The notes below the pieces were generated by a model. The model was not told where the DNA came from. It saw only the letters and a list, made by a program, of their open reading frames with translations, and ran no database searches. A stretch of 64,000 bases of DNA from Parabacteroides gordonii MS-1 = DSM 23371 (lineage in GTDB: Bacteria; Bacteroidota; Bacteroidia; Bacteroidales; Tannerellaceae). The DNA lies in NCBI RefSeq assembly GCF_000969825.1, contig NZ_KQ033920.1:1291672-1355671 (forward strand). Direction: 5' to 3'. Below are positions 1 to 8,266 of this stretch, piece by piece (the stretch's first letter is position 1; each line of letters starts with the position of its first letter). A program made the translations under genes and the position numbers.

Positions 1-1
1 C

Positions 2-829
2 AACAATTTCCGGTTACCTGCACAACGTACCTTCCAGGTTTTCTATCTTCATCCCGAAGAAAAATGTATGGAACTTGATAATTCCAGATCTATCCTCCTT
101 TTTATTCTGGAAGGAGAAATTATGTTCAGTAATGACGCTGTCCACAAGCAGATACTACAAAAAGATAATATTGCATTGATACCCGTAGGTAGCCATTATT
201 CCATCGAAGCAAGAAAAGCAAGTCACATACTCACCTGCCGGTTCAGCGATGATATCAGATTATGCAACCGTATTCATTTTGAATCTTTGTCTAAATACAA
301 AAAGAGAATAGCTTACAGTCACAACACATTGAAATTCCAAGAAGAAATCCGGATTTTTTTAAATTTACTCAATAGTTATATAGAAGACGGAATCGGCTGT
401 AAACATCTGCAGGAGCTAAAATTGCAAGAACTTTTTATATTATTCAGGGCTTATTACACAAAAGAACAACTGGCCGCCTTTTTCCATCCGATCCTTAGCC
501 GGGATACGGATTTCAACCACTTCATTCTATCCAACTATCGGTCGGTGGCAAATGTGGAAGAATTTGCACGTCTGGCTCACATCAGCCTCTCGGCATTCAA
601 CCGTAAATTCAAAAAACATTTTAATGAACCTGCTTATCAATGGATGCTACAACGTAAAACAGAGGGGGTACTGGAAGATATCCGAAGCACGAACAAATCT
701 TTCCTGGCGATCTCACTCGACTGGAATTTCTCTTCGCAGGCCCATCTGACTAAGTTCACCAAACAACAATGCGGCCTGTCCCCCTCACAGATTCGGGAAC
801 AGGCCGCACATGACCTAATATTCGATTAA
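2..829 (+). CDS. AraC/XylS-family transcriptional regulator, 5' end outside window
   Basis: The frame is open from base 2, so the N-terminus lies left of the window and the first in-window ATG (68) is probably internal. About 275 codons remain. The N-terminal part is a beta-rich, cupin-like sensor region. The C-terminal ~100 residues (bases ~520-810) carry two helix-turn-helix units typical of AraC/XylS proteins, seen in FARLAHISLSAFNRKFKKHF and in the later TKQQCGLSPSQIREQ. Members bind promoter DNA and usually respond to a small metabolite; the target here is unknown. Its stop codon abuts the stop codon of the convergent dnaB, leaving no intergenic space. Family assignment is solid; the specific role cannot be inferred. 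Confidence 0.85.
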   Translation, partial: NNFRLPAQRTFQVFYLHPEEKCMELDNSRSILLFILEGEIMFSNDAVHKQILQKDNIALIPVGSHYSIEARKASHILTCRFSDDIRLCNRIHFESLSKYKKRIAYSHNTLKFQEEIRIFLNLLNSYIEDGIGCKHLQELKLQELFILFRAYYTKEQLAAFFHPILSRDTDFNHFILSNYRSVANVEEFARLAHISLSAFNRKFKKHFNEPAYQWMLQRKTEGVLEDIRSTNKSFLAISLDWNFSSQAHLTKFTKQQCGLSPSQIREQAAHDLIFD

Positions 830-2347
830 TTAAAACGGAACCTCGCTACTACTACCTTGATTCAGGAAGTCTGCTCCGGCCGGCGGTATCGGGGGCAACG
901 GATCTTCGCTGTTCATATTCGATGAGAACTCGCGCACTGCCACATCTTCATCTATATTCATGAACTTCGCATAATCGCCCTTGAATCGCAGACGCACATC
1001 CCCTGTCGCACCGTTACGATGCTTGGCGATGATGATCTCCGCCAGTCCGACCAGCGAGTTACCACGTTCATCTTCCGTAATCTTATAATATTCAGGACGG
1101 TGGATAAAGCAAACCATATCCGCATCCTGCTCGATCGCTCCCGATTCACGAAGGTCGGCCAGCTGCGGACGCTTTCCTTCGGCTCCCTGACGGCTTTCCA
1201 CACCACGGTTCAACTGCGACAGGGCAATGATCGGGATATTCAACTCCTTCGCTAACCCTTTCAACGAACGGGAGATGGTACTTACCTCCTGCTCACGGCT
1301 ACCGAAAGTCATACCACTTGCATTCATCAACTGAAGGTAGTCGATGATGATACATCTTACCCCATGCTCACGCACCAGACGGCGTGCCTTAGTTCGCAAC
1401 TCAAACACCGAGAGACTGGGCGTATCGTCCACAAAGATCGGGGCGTCATACAGTTCCTTGATCTTGAAGTCGAGCTGTTCCCACTCGTAACTTTCCAGGC
1501 GTCCGCTCTTGATCTTCTCACCCGGTATCTCACAAACGTTCACGATCAGACGGTTTACCAGCTGAACGTTACTCATTTCAAGAGAGAACAGGGCTACAGG
1601 GACGTTATGATTAACCGCCATATTCTTCGCCATAGAAAGCACAAATGCCGTTTTACCCATCGCAGGACGGGCAGCGATAATGATCAGGTCGGAGTTCTGC
1701 CAACCGGAAGTGATCTTATCCAACGCATCGAATCCGGTACGTGTACCGCTCAAACCTTCCTTCTGGTTTGCCGCCTTCTGCAACAACTCCATCGCGTCCT
1801 TGATGACCGGGTTGATCTGGGTAACGTCTTTCTTTACATTACGCTGGGAGATCTCAAACAATTTTCCTTCGGCTTCCTGCATCAGGTCTTCCACGTCGAT
1901 CGTCTCGTCGAACGCCTTTCCCTGGATCATGGCGGTAAAGGAGATCAACTCTCTCGCCAGGTATTTCTGCGCTATGATACGGGCATGGTATTCGATATGC
2001 GCACTACTGGCCACTTTACTGGTCAGCTGCGAGATATAGAACGGGCCGCCCACCAGATCGAGTTCGCCACGTTTCCTTAGCTGCTCCGTTACGGTAAGCA
2101 TGTCCACCGGTCGCTGGCTGACAGCCAGGTCTACTATTGCCGCATAGATCATCTCATGCGATTTCTCGTAAAAACATTCCGGTTTCAACAACTCACTGAC
2201 AACAGAATAAGAATCTTTTTCAAGCATCAAGGCACCTAAAACGGCCTCTTCCAACTCACGTGCCTGTGGCTGCAAGCGCCCCATATCGGGCACCATATCA
2301 GGCTTTTTCTTTCCTCTTCCACTATTATTTCTAGTTCCTTCTGCCAT
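830..2347 (-). CDS. dnaB: Replicative DNA helicase DnaB
   Basis: Hexameric 5'-3' helicase of the replication fork, about 505 residues, the usual length. The N-terminal helical domain (QARELEEAVLGALML) binds primase; the C-terminal RecA-like domain has Walker A (AARPAMGKT), Walker B (IIIDYLQLM) and the arginine-finger region near the end. An upstream in-frame TTG at 2371 would add eight residues, but the ATG at 2347 followed by a polar leader is the better start. A -7-like box read leftward (complement of 2369-2376) lies just upstream. A second DnaB-like gene lies at 16106-17488; this copy, next to housekeeping genes, is presumably the chromosomal one. Confidence 0.95.
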   Translation of the reverse strand: MAEGTRNNSGRGKKKPDMVPDMGRLQPQARELEEAVLGALMLEKDSYSVVSELLKPECFYEKSHEMIYAAIVDLAVSQRPVDMLTVTEQLRKRGELDLVGGPFYISQLTSKVASSAHIEYHARIIAQKYLARELISFTAMIQGKAFDETIDVEDLMQEAEGKLFEISQRNVKKDVTQINPVIKDAMELLQKAANQKEGLSGTRTGFDALDKITSGWQNSDLIIIAARPAMGKTAFVLSMAKNMAVNHNVPVALFSLEMSNVQLVNRLIVNVCEIPGEKIKSGRLESYEWEQLDFKIKELYDAPIFVDDTPSLSVFELRTKARRLVREHGVRCIIIDYLQLMNASGMTFGSREQEVSTISRSLKGLAKELNIPIIALSQLNRGVESRQGAEGKRPQLADLRESGAIEQDADMVCFIHRPEYYKITEDERGNSLVGLAEIIIAKHRNGATGDVRLRFKGDYAKFMNIDEDVAVREFSSNMNSEDPLPPIPPAGADFLNQGSSSEVPF

Positions 2348-2385
2348 TTCTGTATGTTTATCGGGGATCAAAATTACAATTTTTA

Positions 2386-2415
2386 TTTGGTATTCGCCCC
2401 TTTTTTCTACCTTTG
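2386..2415 (+). promoter_or_regulatory. Bacteroidetes-type promoter for corA
   Basis: TTTG at 2386-2389 and TACCTTTG at 2408-2415 are separated by 18 bp, close to the Bacteroidetes vegetative promoter (TTTG, 19-21 bp, TAnnTTTG). Transcription would start near 2422 and give a leader of ~120 nt containing an imperfect hairpin (GGCAG near 2491 with CTGCC near 2513). A good ribosome-binding sequence (AAGGAGG) sits before the ATG at 2543. Confidence 0.6.
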
Positions 2416-2542
2416 CACCCGTAAAAAGTAATTAACAAATTATGGACGACAGTATTCCGCGAGAAACAAGAACAAGTAAAAATTAGCGAGGCAGGGATTT
2501 CATATTTCCTCTGCCCGTGTAAGTAAACGAAAGGAGGCAATA

Positions 2543-3469
2543 ATGAGATCATTTCTTTATTGTGAAGCCGGTTTTGTGGAAAAAACCAATTGGCTTCCTA
2601 ACTGCTGGGTAAATGTAGAATGCCCTACCCCGGAAGATATCCAGTATCTTTTAAATCAATTTCACGTACCTGAATCATTTTTGAGCGACATTGCCGATAC
2701 CGACGAACGGCCGCGTATCGAATATGAAGGAAACTGGCTGCTGACCATTCTCCGTATCCCGGTACAGAGCACGGAAAGTGGCATTCCCTTCACTACCGTC
2801 CCGATCGGTATCATTACCAACAATGAGGTCATCATATCCGTATGTTACCACAAGACAGAGCTTTTGCCCGATTTTATCCGTTACAGCCGGCGGAAAGAGC
2901 TTGTTGTACGTCATAAATACGATCTGATCCTGCGATTGATCCATTCGTCGGCCGTCTGGTTCCTGAAGTACCTGAAACAGATCAACAACGAAGTGGCACG
3001 TGCAGAAAAAGCCCTGGAGAAAAGTATCCGTAACGAAGACTTGCTACGGTTGATGAAGCTGGAGAAAAGTATGGTTTACTTCAATACGTCGATCCGTGGA
3101 AACGAAGTGATGCTTTCCAAACTGCAAAGTATCTTCCAGGAGCCGATGTATATGGATGCGGAACTATTGGAAGATGTGGAGACGGAGCTGAAGCAGGCGC
3201 ACCTCACGGTAAATATCTACAGCGATATCCTTACCGGTACGATGGATGCTTTCGCCTCGATCATATCGAACAATGTGAATACGATCATGAAACGCATGAC
3301 ATCCATTTCGATCATCCTGATGGTACCTACGCTGATCGCCAGCTTTTATGGTATGAATGTGATTAATAATATTGAAGAGATGCCGCACGGGTTTATCTTT
3401 ATAGTACTTATCTCCATTACCTTATCGGCTTTAGCGTTCTTTATTTTCAGGAAGATCAGGTGGTTCTGA
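2543..3469 (+). CDS. CorA-family divalent metal ion transporter
   Basis: Inner-membrane Mg2+/Co2+ channel of the CorA/MIT family, 308 residues, the usual length. The N-terminal two thirds form the cytoplasmic funnel; a long helical stretch (about residues 145-245) leads into two C-terminal membrane segments. The signature YGMN closes the first membrane segment (LIASFYGMNV) and the protein ends in the short positively charged tail expected (FRKIRWF). A canonical AAGGAGG precedes the ATG. It stands alone on the + strand and is followed by a strong hairpin at 3486-3509. The exact metal preference cannot be told from sequence. Confidence 0.9.
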   Translation: MRSFLYCEAGFVEKTNWLPNCWVNVECPTPEDIQYLLNQFHVPESFLSDIADTDERPRIEYEGNWLLTILRIPVQSTESGIPFTTVPIGIITNNEVIISVCYHKTELLPDFIRYSRRKELVVRHKYDLILRLIHSSAVWFLKYLKQINNEVARAEKALEKSIRNEDLLRLMKLEKSMVYFNTSIRGNEVMLSKLQSIFQEPMYMDAELLEDVETELKQAHLTVNIYSDILTGTMDAFASIISNNVNTIMKRMTSISIILMVPTLIASFYGMNVINNIEEMPHGFIFIVLISITLSALAFFIFRKIRWF

Positions 3470-3485
3470 TATACATTAATAAAAA

Positions 3486-3509
3486 TAGCCCCGGAATAAA
3501 CCGGGGCTA
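3486..3509. terminator. Bidirectional terminator between corA and the fimbrial operon
   Basis: Perfect 9-bp GC-rich stem (TAGCCCCGG / CCGGGGCTA) with a 6-nt AATAAA loop. Read leftward it is followed by a T-rich run (complement of AAAAA at 3481-3485), so it fits termination of the leftward mfa1-like gene; read rightward, a weaker T-rich stretch follows for corA. Confidence 0.8.
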
Positions 3510-3559
3510 CAAGTTTGTTTGTACGAAAACAATAGATGTCTCCAGAAAACAATATATAC

Positions 3560-5128
3560 TTATTTAAGGGTTGCTCCTCCGTCTCCTCCCTGATTCCGGA
3601 CAATCCAGGGTAGTACATTAAAATCCATTTTCAGATAAGCTTCATATTCATCCGGTTGTTCCGGATCGATCTCCGGGGTTCCCGTGCCGAGTTCTGAGAT
3701 ATTGGTCACCATCAAACGGTAAATATTGTTGCGTACGATCGCAAACTCCATAACTCCCATCTCATTCTCCTTATTATTATCCAGATGCTTGATCCAATAA
3801 TTATAATAGCAATAATAGCTCGCCACTTCCGGATCTTTCCGGTAACGTTTCACAAACACTTTTGCCAACTCTTCATCGGACGAGTCTTCCGTAATGCCAT
3901 CCAGTCTGAATCCGGCATTTTTCATTGCCTGGATACCGGTATAAAATTTATAGTTCGCATAATAAATAACATCAGGTCGCTCATCGGTCGCCTTCTTATC
4001 CTCTCCCCAAATAGTCTCAGGTGTAAAACGAGCCTTAAACCGGACTCCGGTGGAATAAGCATTCACCTGGTTCGTTTTGAACATACAGTTTTCAAGACAG
4101 TAAAAACCATGGAACGAATTAACCGGTACAGACTGCCATTCTTTGGCAACCGTCTTCAAAGGGTAAGCATAATATCCGTCCGCATTATCGAAACCGGCAG
4201 CTCCGCTTGCTGTTTTCGAAAAGAAATAAGGATCGATCACATACCCGTTAACAGGATTTATTTCCCCGAAGTTTCCATTTGCAATGGTATAGGAAGAAGG
4301 AGCCTGGTTCGCATTCAAGACCGCCGTATGACGGAAGGTGTAAAACCAACGGCTCAAGTTGATATACTGGAATCCGGACAGGCTGATGGAAACATACTTA
4401 TCGCCATCAACAGTCTTCAGCTCGTATTTCTCTTTCGACTGTCCGACCAATACCTTCGCCATAGCCCGCTCCAGATTTATAGTTATAATAGTAGGTTCTG
4501 CCGGCGGCAAAACTTCGCGGATAGTCACTTTCAAATTCGGATCCATAGTACCCTCATACAAACCGCTATTGTCGGCACGCCCTGACATCAATAAACTACC
4601 ATCCTCGGTCAAAACCCCGAAGCCGTCTTTATAAGTAGATTTGTCCACCAGGTTGATAAACTCGTCCTCTGTATTGAAAGAACCTGTCACATCCCCGTTG
4701 GCAACCGTAAAAATATCATACGTCCCCGGATCTATCAAGACCCTGTTGGCCGTGTACTTTACAATATGTTCACTCTGGTTTCCGGAAGGAGCATTTTCCG
4801 GAATCTGCGGCCCTGCCGTACGCGTTATATTCTCCAGCGAGATCTTTTTATATAAAGCCTTCGTATCCGAATTAAACAGATAAACGGCAAGCGACTTTAC
4901 ATTATACTCATTGGCAGTACCGGTCTCATAAATACCCGAAGTTTCCGCACTGCCGGCTTTGCTCGAAGAACTGTTAGGAACGACAAAAGCAAACCGGACA
5001 TTTCCTTCTCCCCCGTCTACAAAGCCGGAATTATCTTCCGGAAATACATCCGCATCGTTAATGCAGCCGGACAAACCCAGTACCAGGCATAACAGCCATG
5101 CTGATTTTGCAAAAAAGTTGTTTTTCAT
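3560..5128 (-). CDS. Mfa1-family fimbrial major subunit-like lipoprotein
   Basis: 522 residues beginning with a lipoprotein signal peptide ending in LSGC. The mature protein has the beta-sandwich pattern of Bacteroidales type V fimbrillins: early VKSLAVYLFN strand, and a C-terminal EFAIVRNNIYRLMVTNI block followed by an acidic, proline-containing spacer (PEIDPEQPDEYE) and a final strand with VLPWIV, as in Mfa1 and related shaft subunits. In this family the lipidated precursor is exported, trimmed at the surface by a gingipain-like protease and polymerised by donor-strand exchange. It is the last gene of a DUF3575-DUF3868-Mfa1 set read leftward. Expression probably depends on the invertible promoter at 6873-7082. 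Confidence is high for family and moderate for a role as major rather than accessory subunit. Confidence 0.82.
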   Translation of the reverse strand: MKNNFFAKSAWLLCLVLGLSGCINDADVFPEDNSGFVDGGEGNVRFAFVVPNSSSSKAGSAETSGIYETGTANEYNVKSLAVYLFNSDTKALYKKISLENITRTAGPQIPENAPSGNQSEHIVKYTANRVLIDPGTYDIFTVANGDVTGSFNTEDEFINLVDKSTYKDGFGVLTEDGSLLMSGRADNSGLYEGTMDPNLKVTIREVLPPAEPTIITINLERAMAKVLVGQSKEKYELKTVDGDKYVSISLSGFQYINLSRWFYTFRHTAVLNANQAPSSYTIANGNFGEINPVNGYVIDPYFFSKTASGAAGFDNADGYYAYPLKTVAKEWQSVPVNSFHGFYCLENCMFKTNQVNAYSTGVRFKARFTPETIWGEDKKATDERPDVIYYANYKFYTGIQAMKNAGFRLDGITEDSSDEELAKVFVKRYRKDPEVASYYCYYNYWIKHLDNNKENEMGVMEFAIVRNNIYRLMVTNISELGTGTPEIDPEQPDEYEAYLKMDFNVLPWIVRNQGGDGGATLK

Positions 5129-5160
5129 GTGATAAATGCTTTTAGTTAATAATTATACAT

Positions 5161-6171
5161 TTAATGACGTTTATTATTCTCAAAAAATGCAGCCAAATTC
5201 ATACCGGCCTCTTCCGACCCTTCCGCTTTTGCCGCTTTCAGCAGGCGAATGCCTTCATACAGATTCCCGGTCATCAATTCGTACACCCCTTTGCAATTTT
5301 TATAAGCCAGGGTTTCATGGGGTGCCATCCGCAGATACTCCCCGGCTGCCTGCCAGTTGCCCTGCTCGATAGCTGCCGCTGCCGCATTCAGATTGGCTAC
5401 CGGATGAGCCGGGTAAATCTTTACACTCGTTTCTATTATCTGATAAAATTTCCCCGGTTCATTTTTATAACTCAACGCCACCATATACAATTCGCGTAAA
5501 GAAAGCATCTGGGGATTTATTTCCGCCACGACCCTGGCTTCTTCCAGGTTAAAATTCAATTCTTTCTGATTCCGGACATCGGTCGCATCGCTTTCCGGAG
5601 AAATGTATGAAGCCTTTAAACCGGATACATCCGAAGCCTTCGGCGAAGGTGTAACATCATTGGTTGCAGTAACTCTCTTTACCTCCGATGACCTTCCCGG
5701 TTCCTTCAGACCGACCGTTTCCTGAACAATTTCCCCGGAAGAAGCCAGCTTGTTTACCTTCAAATACAGTTCCGGCATACGCATCCAATTTTCGGAAGCC
5801 ACAGACGTATGATAGACCACTTCACAAGGATATTCTCCCGACAGCTCCCTGACAAGAAAATATTTCTCCCCTTCAATACCTTTTCGTTTATTCAATACAC
5901 GGTTCCGTTCATATATGCGATGTCTTTTTTTACCGTTCAGCAAGACCGGAGCAAGTTCTTTTTCCTGCCTGTTCTCTTTTACCATCGGAATAATGGTAAG
6001 CGATTCGTCTGATGTGAAATCATGGGTATTGACAATACATTTTACCGATACCACCAACGAATCACCTTTCACAAAACATGATTGCGATTTTATCTCCACA
6101 TCAATATCCTTTGCATATAAGGAGTTGCTAATAAAAAATAAGCCCAACAACACGAGCGGATTAATTTTCAT
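5161..6171 (-). CDS. DUF3868 fimbria-associated protein
   Basis: 336 residues with a cleavable signal peptide (MKINPLVLLGLFFISNSLYA). The N-terminal ~130 residues match the pattern of DUF3868 proteins, which accompany DUF3575 and Mfa1-type fimbrial genes in Bacteroidales. The C-terminal ~100 residues look like tetratricopeptide repeats (LYMVALSYKNEPGKFYQIIE and HPVANLNAAAAAIEQGNWQA), suggesting a scaffold. A polar serine/lysine linker joins the halves. It lies 13 bp downstream of the DUF3575 gene and 32 bp upstream of the Mfa1-like gene, so cotranscription is likely. Function in assembly or anchoring is inferred from neighbours only. Confidence 0.75.
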   Translation of the reverse strand: MKINPLVLLGLFFISNSLYAKDIDVEIKSQSCFVKGDSLVVSVKCIVNTHDFTSDESLTIIPMVKENRQEKELAPVLLNGKKRHRIYERNRVLNKRKGIEGEKYFLVRELSGEYPCEVVYHTSVASENWMRMPELYLKVNKLASSGEIVQETVGLKEPGRSSEVKRVTATNDVTPSPKASDVSGLKASYISPESDATDVRNQKELNFNLEEARVVAEINPQMLSLRELYMVALSYKNEPGKFYQIIETSVKIYPAHPVANLNAAAAAIEQGNWQAAGEYLRMAPHETLAYKNCKGVYELMTGNLYEGIRLLKAAKAEGSEEAGMNLAAFFENNKRH

Positions 6172-6184
6172 ATTTATCGTTTTT

Positions 6185-6745
6185 TTATTGTATAAAGTAA
6201 ATTAGAGATATGCCTATTTGTGTCGGTCCCACATAATTGGTATGCGCCTTTTCTATGCGGGGCGTTCCTTTTTCCTGCCTGTATTTATCATAACTCAGAT
6301 AAGCATACCCCAAAGCAATGCTAGCTTCCAGATTCCATAACGGGCTTATCATCCATTGGTATCCGTAAGAAACTCCGGCACCAACCAGATTTCCCTGAAA
6401 ACGATAATCGGATAGTATTCCTCCCCAATTAAAACGCGCATAATGAGCCTGTATACCTACAAAACTTCCCTGAAAAACTTCCCCGAACCATCTTCTGAAT
6501 TCCGGTTGTATAAGCAGATGTTTCATCTTCTTGTTATCAGCAAAAGTCCACGGGTTGTAACTGATAATAGAACTGAATGAGTAGGCTTCTTTGCATTTTA
6601 TTTCACCTCCAATATTCAAAGACGACGTCAAATCATAAAGCATGTTTGTTTTCACTGCTATATTCTGAGAATTCAATTCAGATAAACAACTGATAATCAT
6701 TGTTATAAAAATCATGCTCTTAGGACTATAAAGCCTAATAAACAT
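6185..6745 (-). CDS. DUF3575 outer-membrane beta-barrel-like protein
   Basis: The conserved part starts near SQNIAVKTNMLYDLTSSLNI and alternates aromatic and glycine-rich strands (QPEFRRWFGE, GIQAHYARFNWGG, GAGVSYGYQW), ending in an aromatic residue pattern suited to an outer-membrane barrel. DUF3575 genes lead fimbrial operons in Bacteroides and Parabacteroides. The frame extends upstream to a GTG at 6817, but the ATG at 6745 gives a charged n-region followed by a hydrophobic core typical of a signal peptide; either could be used. It is the first gene after the invertible promoter element and so the first read when that promoter faces left. Confidence 0.7.
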   Translation of the reverse strand: MFIRLYSPKSMIFITMIISCLSELNSQNIAVKTNMLYDLTSSLNIGGEIKCKEAYSFSSIISYNPWTFADNKKMKHLLIQPEFRRWFGEVFQGSFVGIQAHYARFNWGGILSDYRFQGNLVGAGVSYGYQWMISPLWNLEASIALGYAYLSYDKYRQEKGTPRIEKAHTNYVGPTQIGISLIYFIQ

Positions 6746-6872
6746 CTTACGACAGATTATCATAATAACACCAAAAACAACCATATAATTACTTTTATAT
6801 CGCATATTAGATATCACAAAAAAATATTAATACTATATCAGATAATATCACTCACATTTTAACAAAAAAATA

Positions 6873-7082
6873 ATGACTAAAATAAACGAACGTTTTTTCT
6901 AGTCATTATTCCGAGACGATAATTCAATATAATATGATTATTGCAACTTTTCGAAAAAATCACATATATTCTCCTGTAATTCAATGAAATAAAAAGATAA
7001 AAAACGCTTTGTTTTTCATTTAATATAAAATATATTTGCACCAAATAAATGACTAGAAAAAACGTTCGTTTATTTTAGTCAT
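6873..7082. repeat. Invertible promoter element 1: perfect 35-bp inverted repeats
   Basis: The 35 bases at 6873-6907 are the exact reverse complement of 7048-7082; they enclose a 140-bp segment. Each arm is itself a near palindrome around GAAC/GTTC (centres at 6889-6890 and 7065-7066, 176 bp apart). The core resembles the sites at invertible capsule promoters of Bacteroides fragilis, which are flipped by the serine recombinase Mpi. The segment holds one promoter (7008-7038), here facing right. Element 2 at 46988-47193 has closely related arms (TGACTA ... TAGTCA), so one invertase probably serves both. No invertase gene is present in the window. Confidence 0.92.
7008..7038 (+). promoter_or_regulatory. 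Promoter inside invertible element 1, facing right (OFF for fimbrial operon)
   Basis: TTTG at 7008-7011 and TATATTTG at 7031-7038 with a 19-bp spacer match the Bacteroidetes consensus exactly. No leftward CAAAnnTA box was found in the segment. In this orientation transcription runs right into the terminator hairpin at 7111-7165 and the 3' end of the oppositely oriented HU-like gene. After inversion it would start near the left arm and read into the DUF3575, DUF3868 and Mfa1-like genes. Confidence 0.85.
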
Positions 7083-7110
7083 CATATCGAATCTTTATGA
7101 ATTCAGCATA

Positions 7111-7165
7111 AAAAAACTCTGTATTTTCCGACTTTAATTGAAATAATATTGGAAAATACAGAGTT
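7111..7165 (-). terminator. Rho-independent terminator downstream of HU-like gene
   Basis: A 15-bp perfect stem (7115-7129 with 7151-7165, arm AACTCTGTATTTTCC) with a 21-nt loop. Read leftward it is followed by a run of T (complement of the A run at 7111-7116), as expected for the leftward HU-like gene ending at 7197. It also lies in the path of the rightward-facing invertible promoter and separates the export operon from the fimbrial operon. Confidence 0.75.
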
Positions 7166-7196
7166 AAATATTCAACCGGATGAAAGCTTAAAGTAG

Positions 7197-7484
7197 CTAT
7201 TCTTCCTCTTTATTCAATTTTCTGACCAGGTCATCCGCTGCACGAAATTTCATGGTGCTTCTGGGTGCAAGCATCAGAGGTTCCATTGTTTGTGGATTCC
7301 TGACAGGACGCGGTTTCTGAAGTATAGGAGAAAAAACTCCAAGGCCACCTATCCTCACCTTGTTTTCAGATCTAACTTCTTCAAATACCGTGTCAATGAA
7401 GGTATTCAAAACATTCCGTACAGCACTTTGCGTATACCCTGTCTTTTCAGCAATAGAGTATATCAACTCTCTTTTGTTCATCAT
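7197..7484 (-). CDS. HU/IHF-family DNA-binding protein
   Basis: 95 residues with the HU fold pattern: N-terminal helices (ELIYSIAEKTGYTQSAVRNV), the strand turn VRIGGLGVFSP, and a DNA-gripping arm rich in Arg/Pro (PRPVRNPQTMEPL) ending with KFRAADDLVRKLN. Two successive ATG codons begin the frame; the second (7481) is equally plausible. It follows the PHP phosphatase by 21 bp and is the last gene before the terminator at 7111-7165, so it may be the tail of the export operon. HU-like genes of this type often sit beside polysaccharide loci in Bacteroidales; whether it acts on the neighbouring invertible DNA is unknown. Confidence 0.85.
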   Translation of the reverse strand: MMNKRELIYSIAEKTGYTQSAVRNVLNTFIDTVFEEVRSENKVRIGGLGVFSPILQKPRPVRNPQTMEPLMLAPRSTMKFRAADDLVRKLNKEEE

Positions 7485-7505
7485 ATCTTTACAGTTTTAA
7501 AATTT

Positions 7506-8252
7506 TTATTCCGCCAACGATCCACTGTTCCAAAGCAAATCGTTATTATCAAATAGTTTGTAGATTTGTTGTATCTGACTTCCTGACAAATAGAGCTTTT
7601 TCAAACCTTTCTCATAATCGACCAGTCGGTGAAAATCCGAACCCACATAATCGTAATATCCTTTATCCAACAGACTCCGGGCAATCGACCGGGCTTGTTT
7701 TCCATACAGCCCGGCCAACGAGAACAAATTCAACTGGAATTTATACCCCTTGTCTTTCAGAAAAGAATAATCGTCCTGTATCATATACTGATACAGCTCC
7801 GGGTGAGCGATAACAGGCTTATACCCTTCCAGCATAAGATCGAATAAAAAGGTCAGGTATTTCTCGGGTGGCGACAAACGGGAAGTCTCCACCAATATCT
7901 GCTTACCAGGAAAAGTCAATACTTTTCCCCTCTTACGGGCATCAAAACCATTATCCAACATATATTCAGCAGCCAGATATAATTCAATATCCGCAGGACA
8001 ACACTCTTTCAGAATGGAATATTTTGCCAGTAAAAGTTCTAATGAATTATTCGTACACTCTTCTGCAATATGGGGAGTAAGGAAGATCCGTTTCACACCG
8101 ACCTCCCTCATTCTCTCCAATGCAGTTATCGAATCCATTAAAGACTCCGATCCCCCGTCCACATTGGGAAGCAGGTGCGCATGCACATCTGTCATTCCCT
8201 CGAGCAATGTGGTATAAAGAATGTTTCTCTTTGGTACAATCCAGGTCAACAT
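7506..8252 (-). CDS. PHP-family tyrosine-protein phosphatase (CpsB/YwqE type)
   Basis: 248 residues. The N-terminal metal-binding motif DVHAHLLPNVDGG, the later LTPHIAEE, IAHPELY and the C-terminal GSDFHR motif supply the histidines and aspartates of the trinuclear PHP centre. CpsB/Wzb-like members remove phosphate from the tyrosine tail of the polysaccharide copolymerase kinase. It lies 14 bp downstream of the Wzc-like kinase, whose C-terminus is a tyrosine-rich tail, which makes that kinase the likely substrate. Length and motifs are complete. Confidence 0.88.
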   Translation of the reverse strand: MLTWIVPKRNILYTTLLEGMTDVHAHLLPNVDGGSESLMDSITALERMREVGVKRIFLTPHIAEECTNNSLELLLAKYSILKECCPADIELYLAAEYMLDNGFDARKRGKVLTFPGKQILVETSRLSPPEKYLTFLFDLMLEGYKPVIAHPELYQYMIQDDYSFLKDKGYKFQLNLFSLAGLYGKQARSIARSLLDKGYYDYVGSDFHRLVDYEKGLKKLYLSGSQIQQIYKLFDNNDLLWNSGSLAE

Positions 8253-8266
8253 AACAAATTCAATAT

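Noticed and set aside
68-70. ATG at 68 as the true start of the AraC-type regulator
   Set aside because: The frame is open back to base 2 and the usual N-terminal part is missing, so the gene continues outside the window.
1364-2080. Rightward 238-codon frame opposite dnaB
   Set aside because: It is a mirror of the conserved dnaB coding sequence, with no family features.
6873-7082. Inverted repeats as insertion-sequence ends
   Set aside because: No transposase lies between them, the enclosed segment is only 140 bp and carries a consensus promoter, and related sites recur at 46988-47193.
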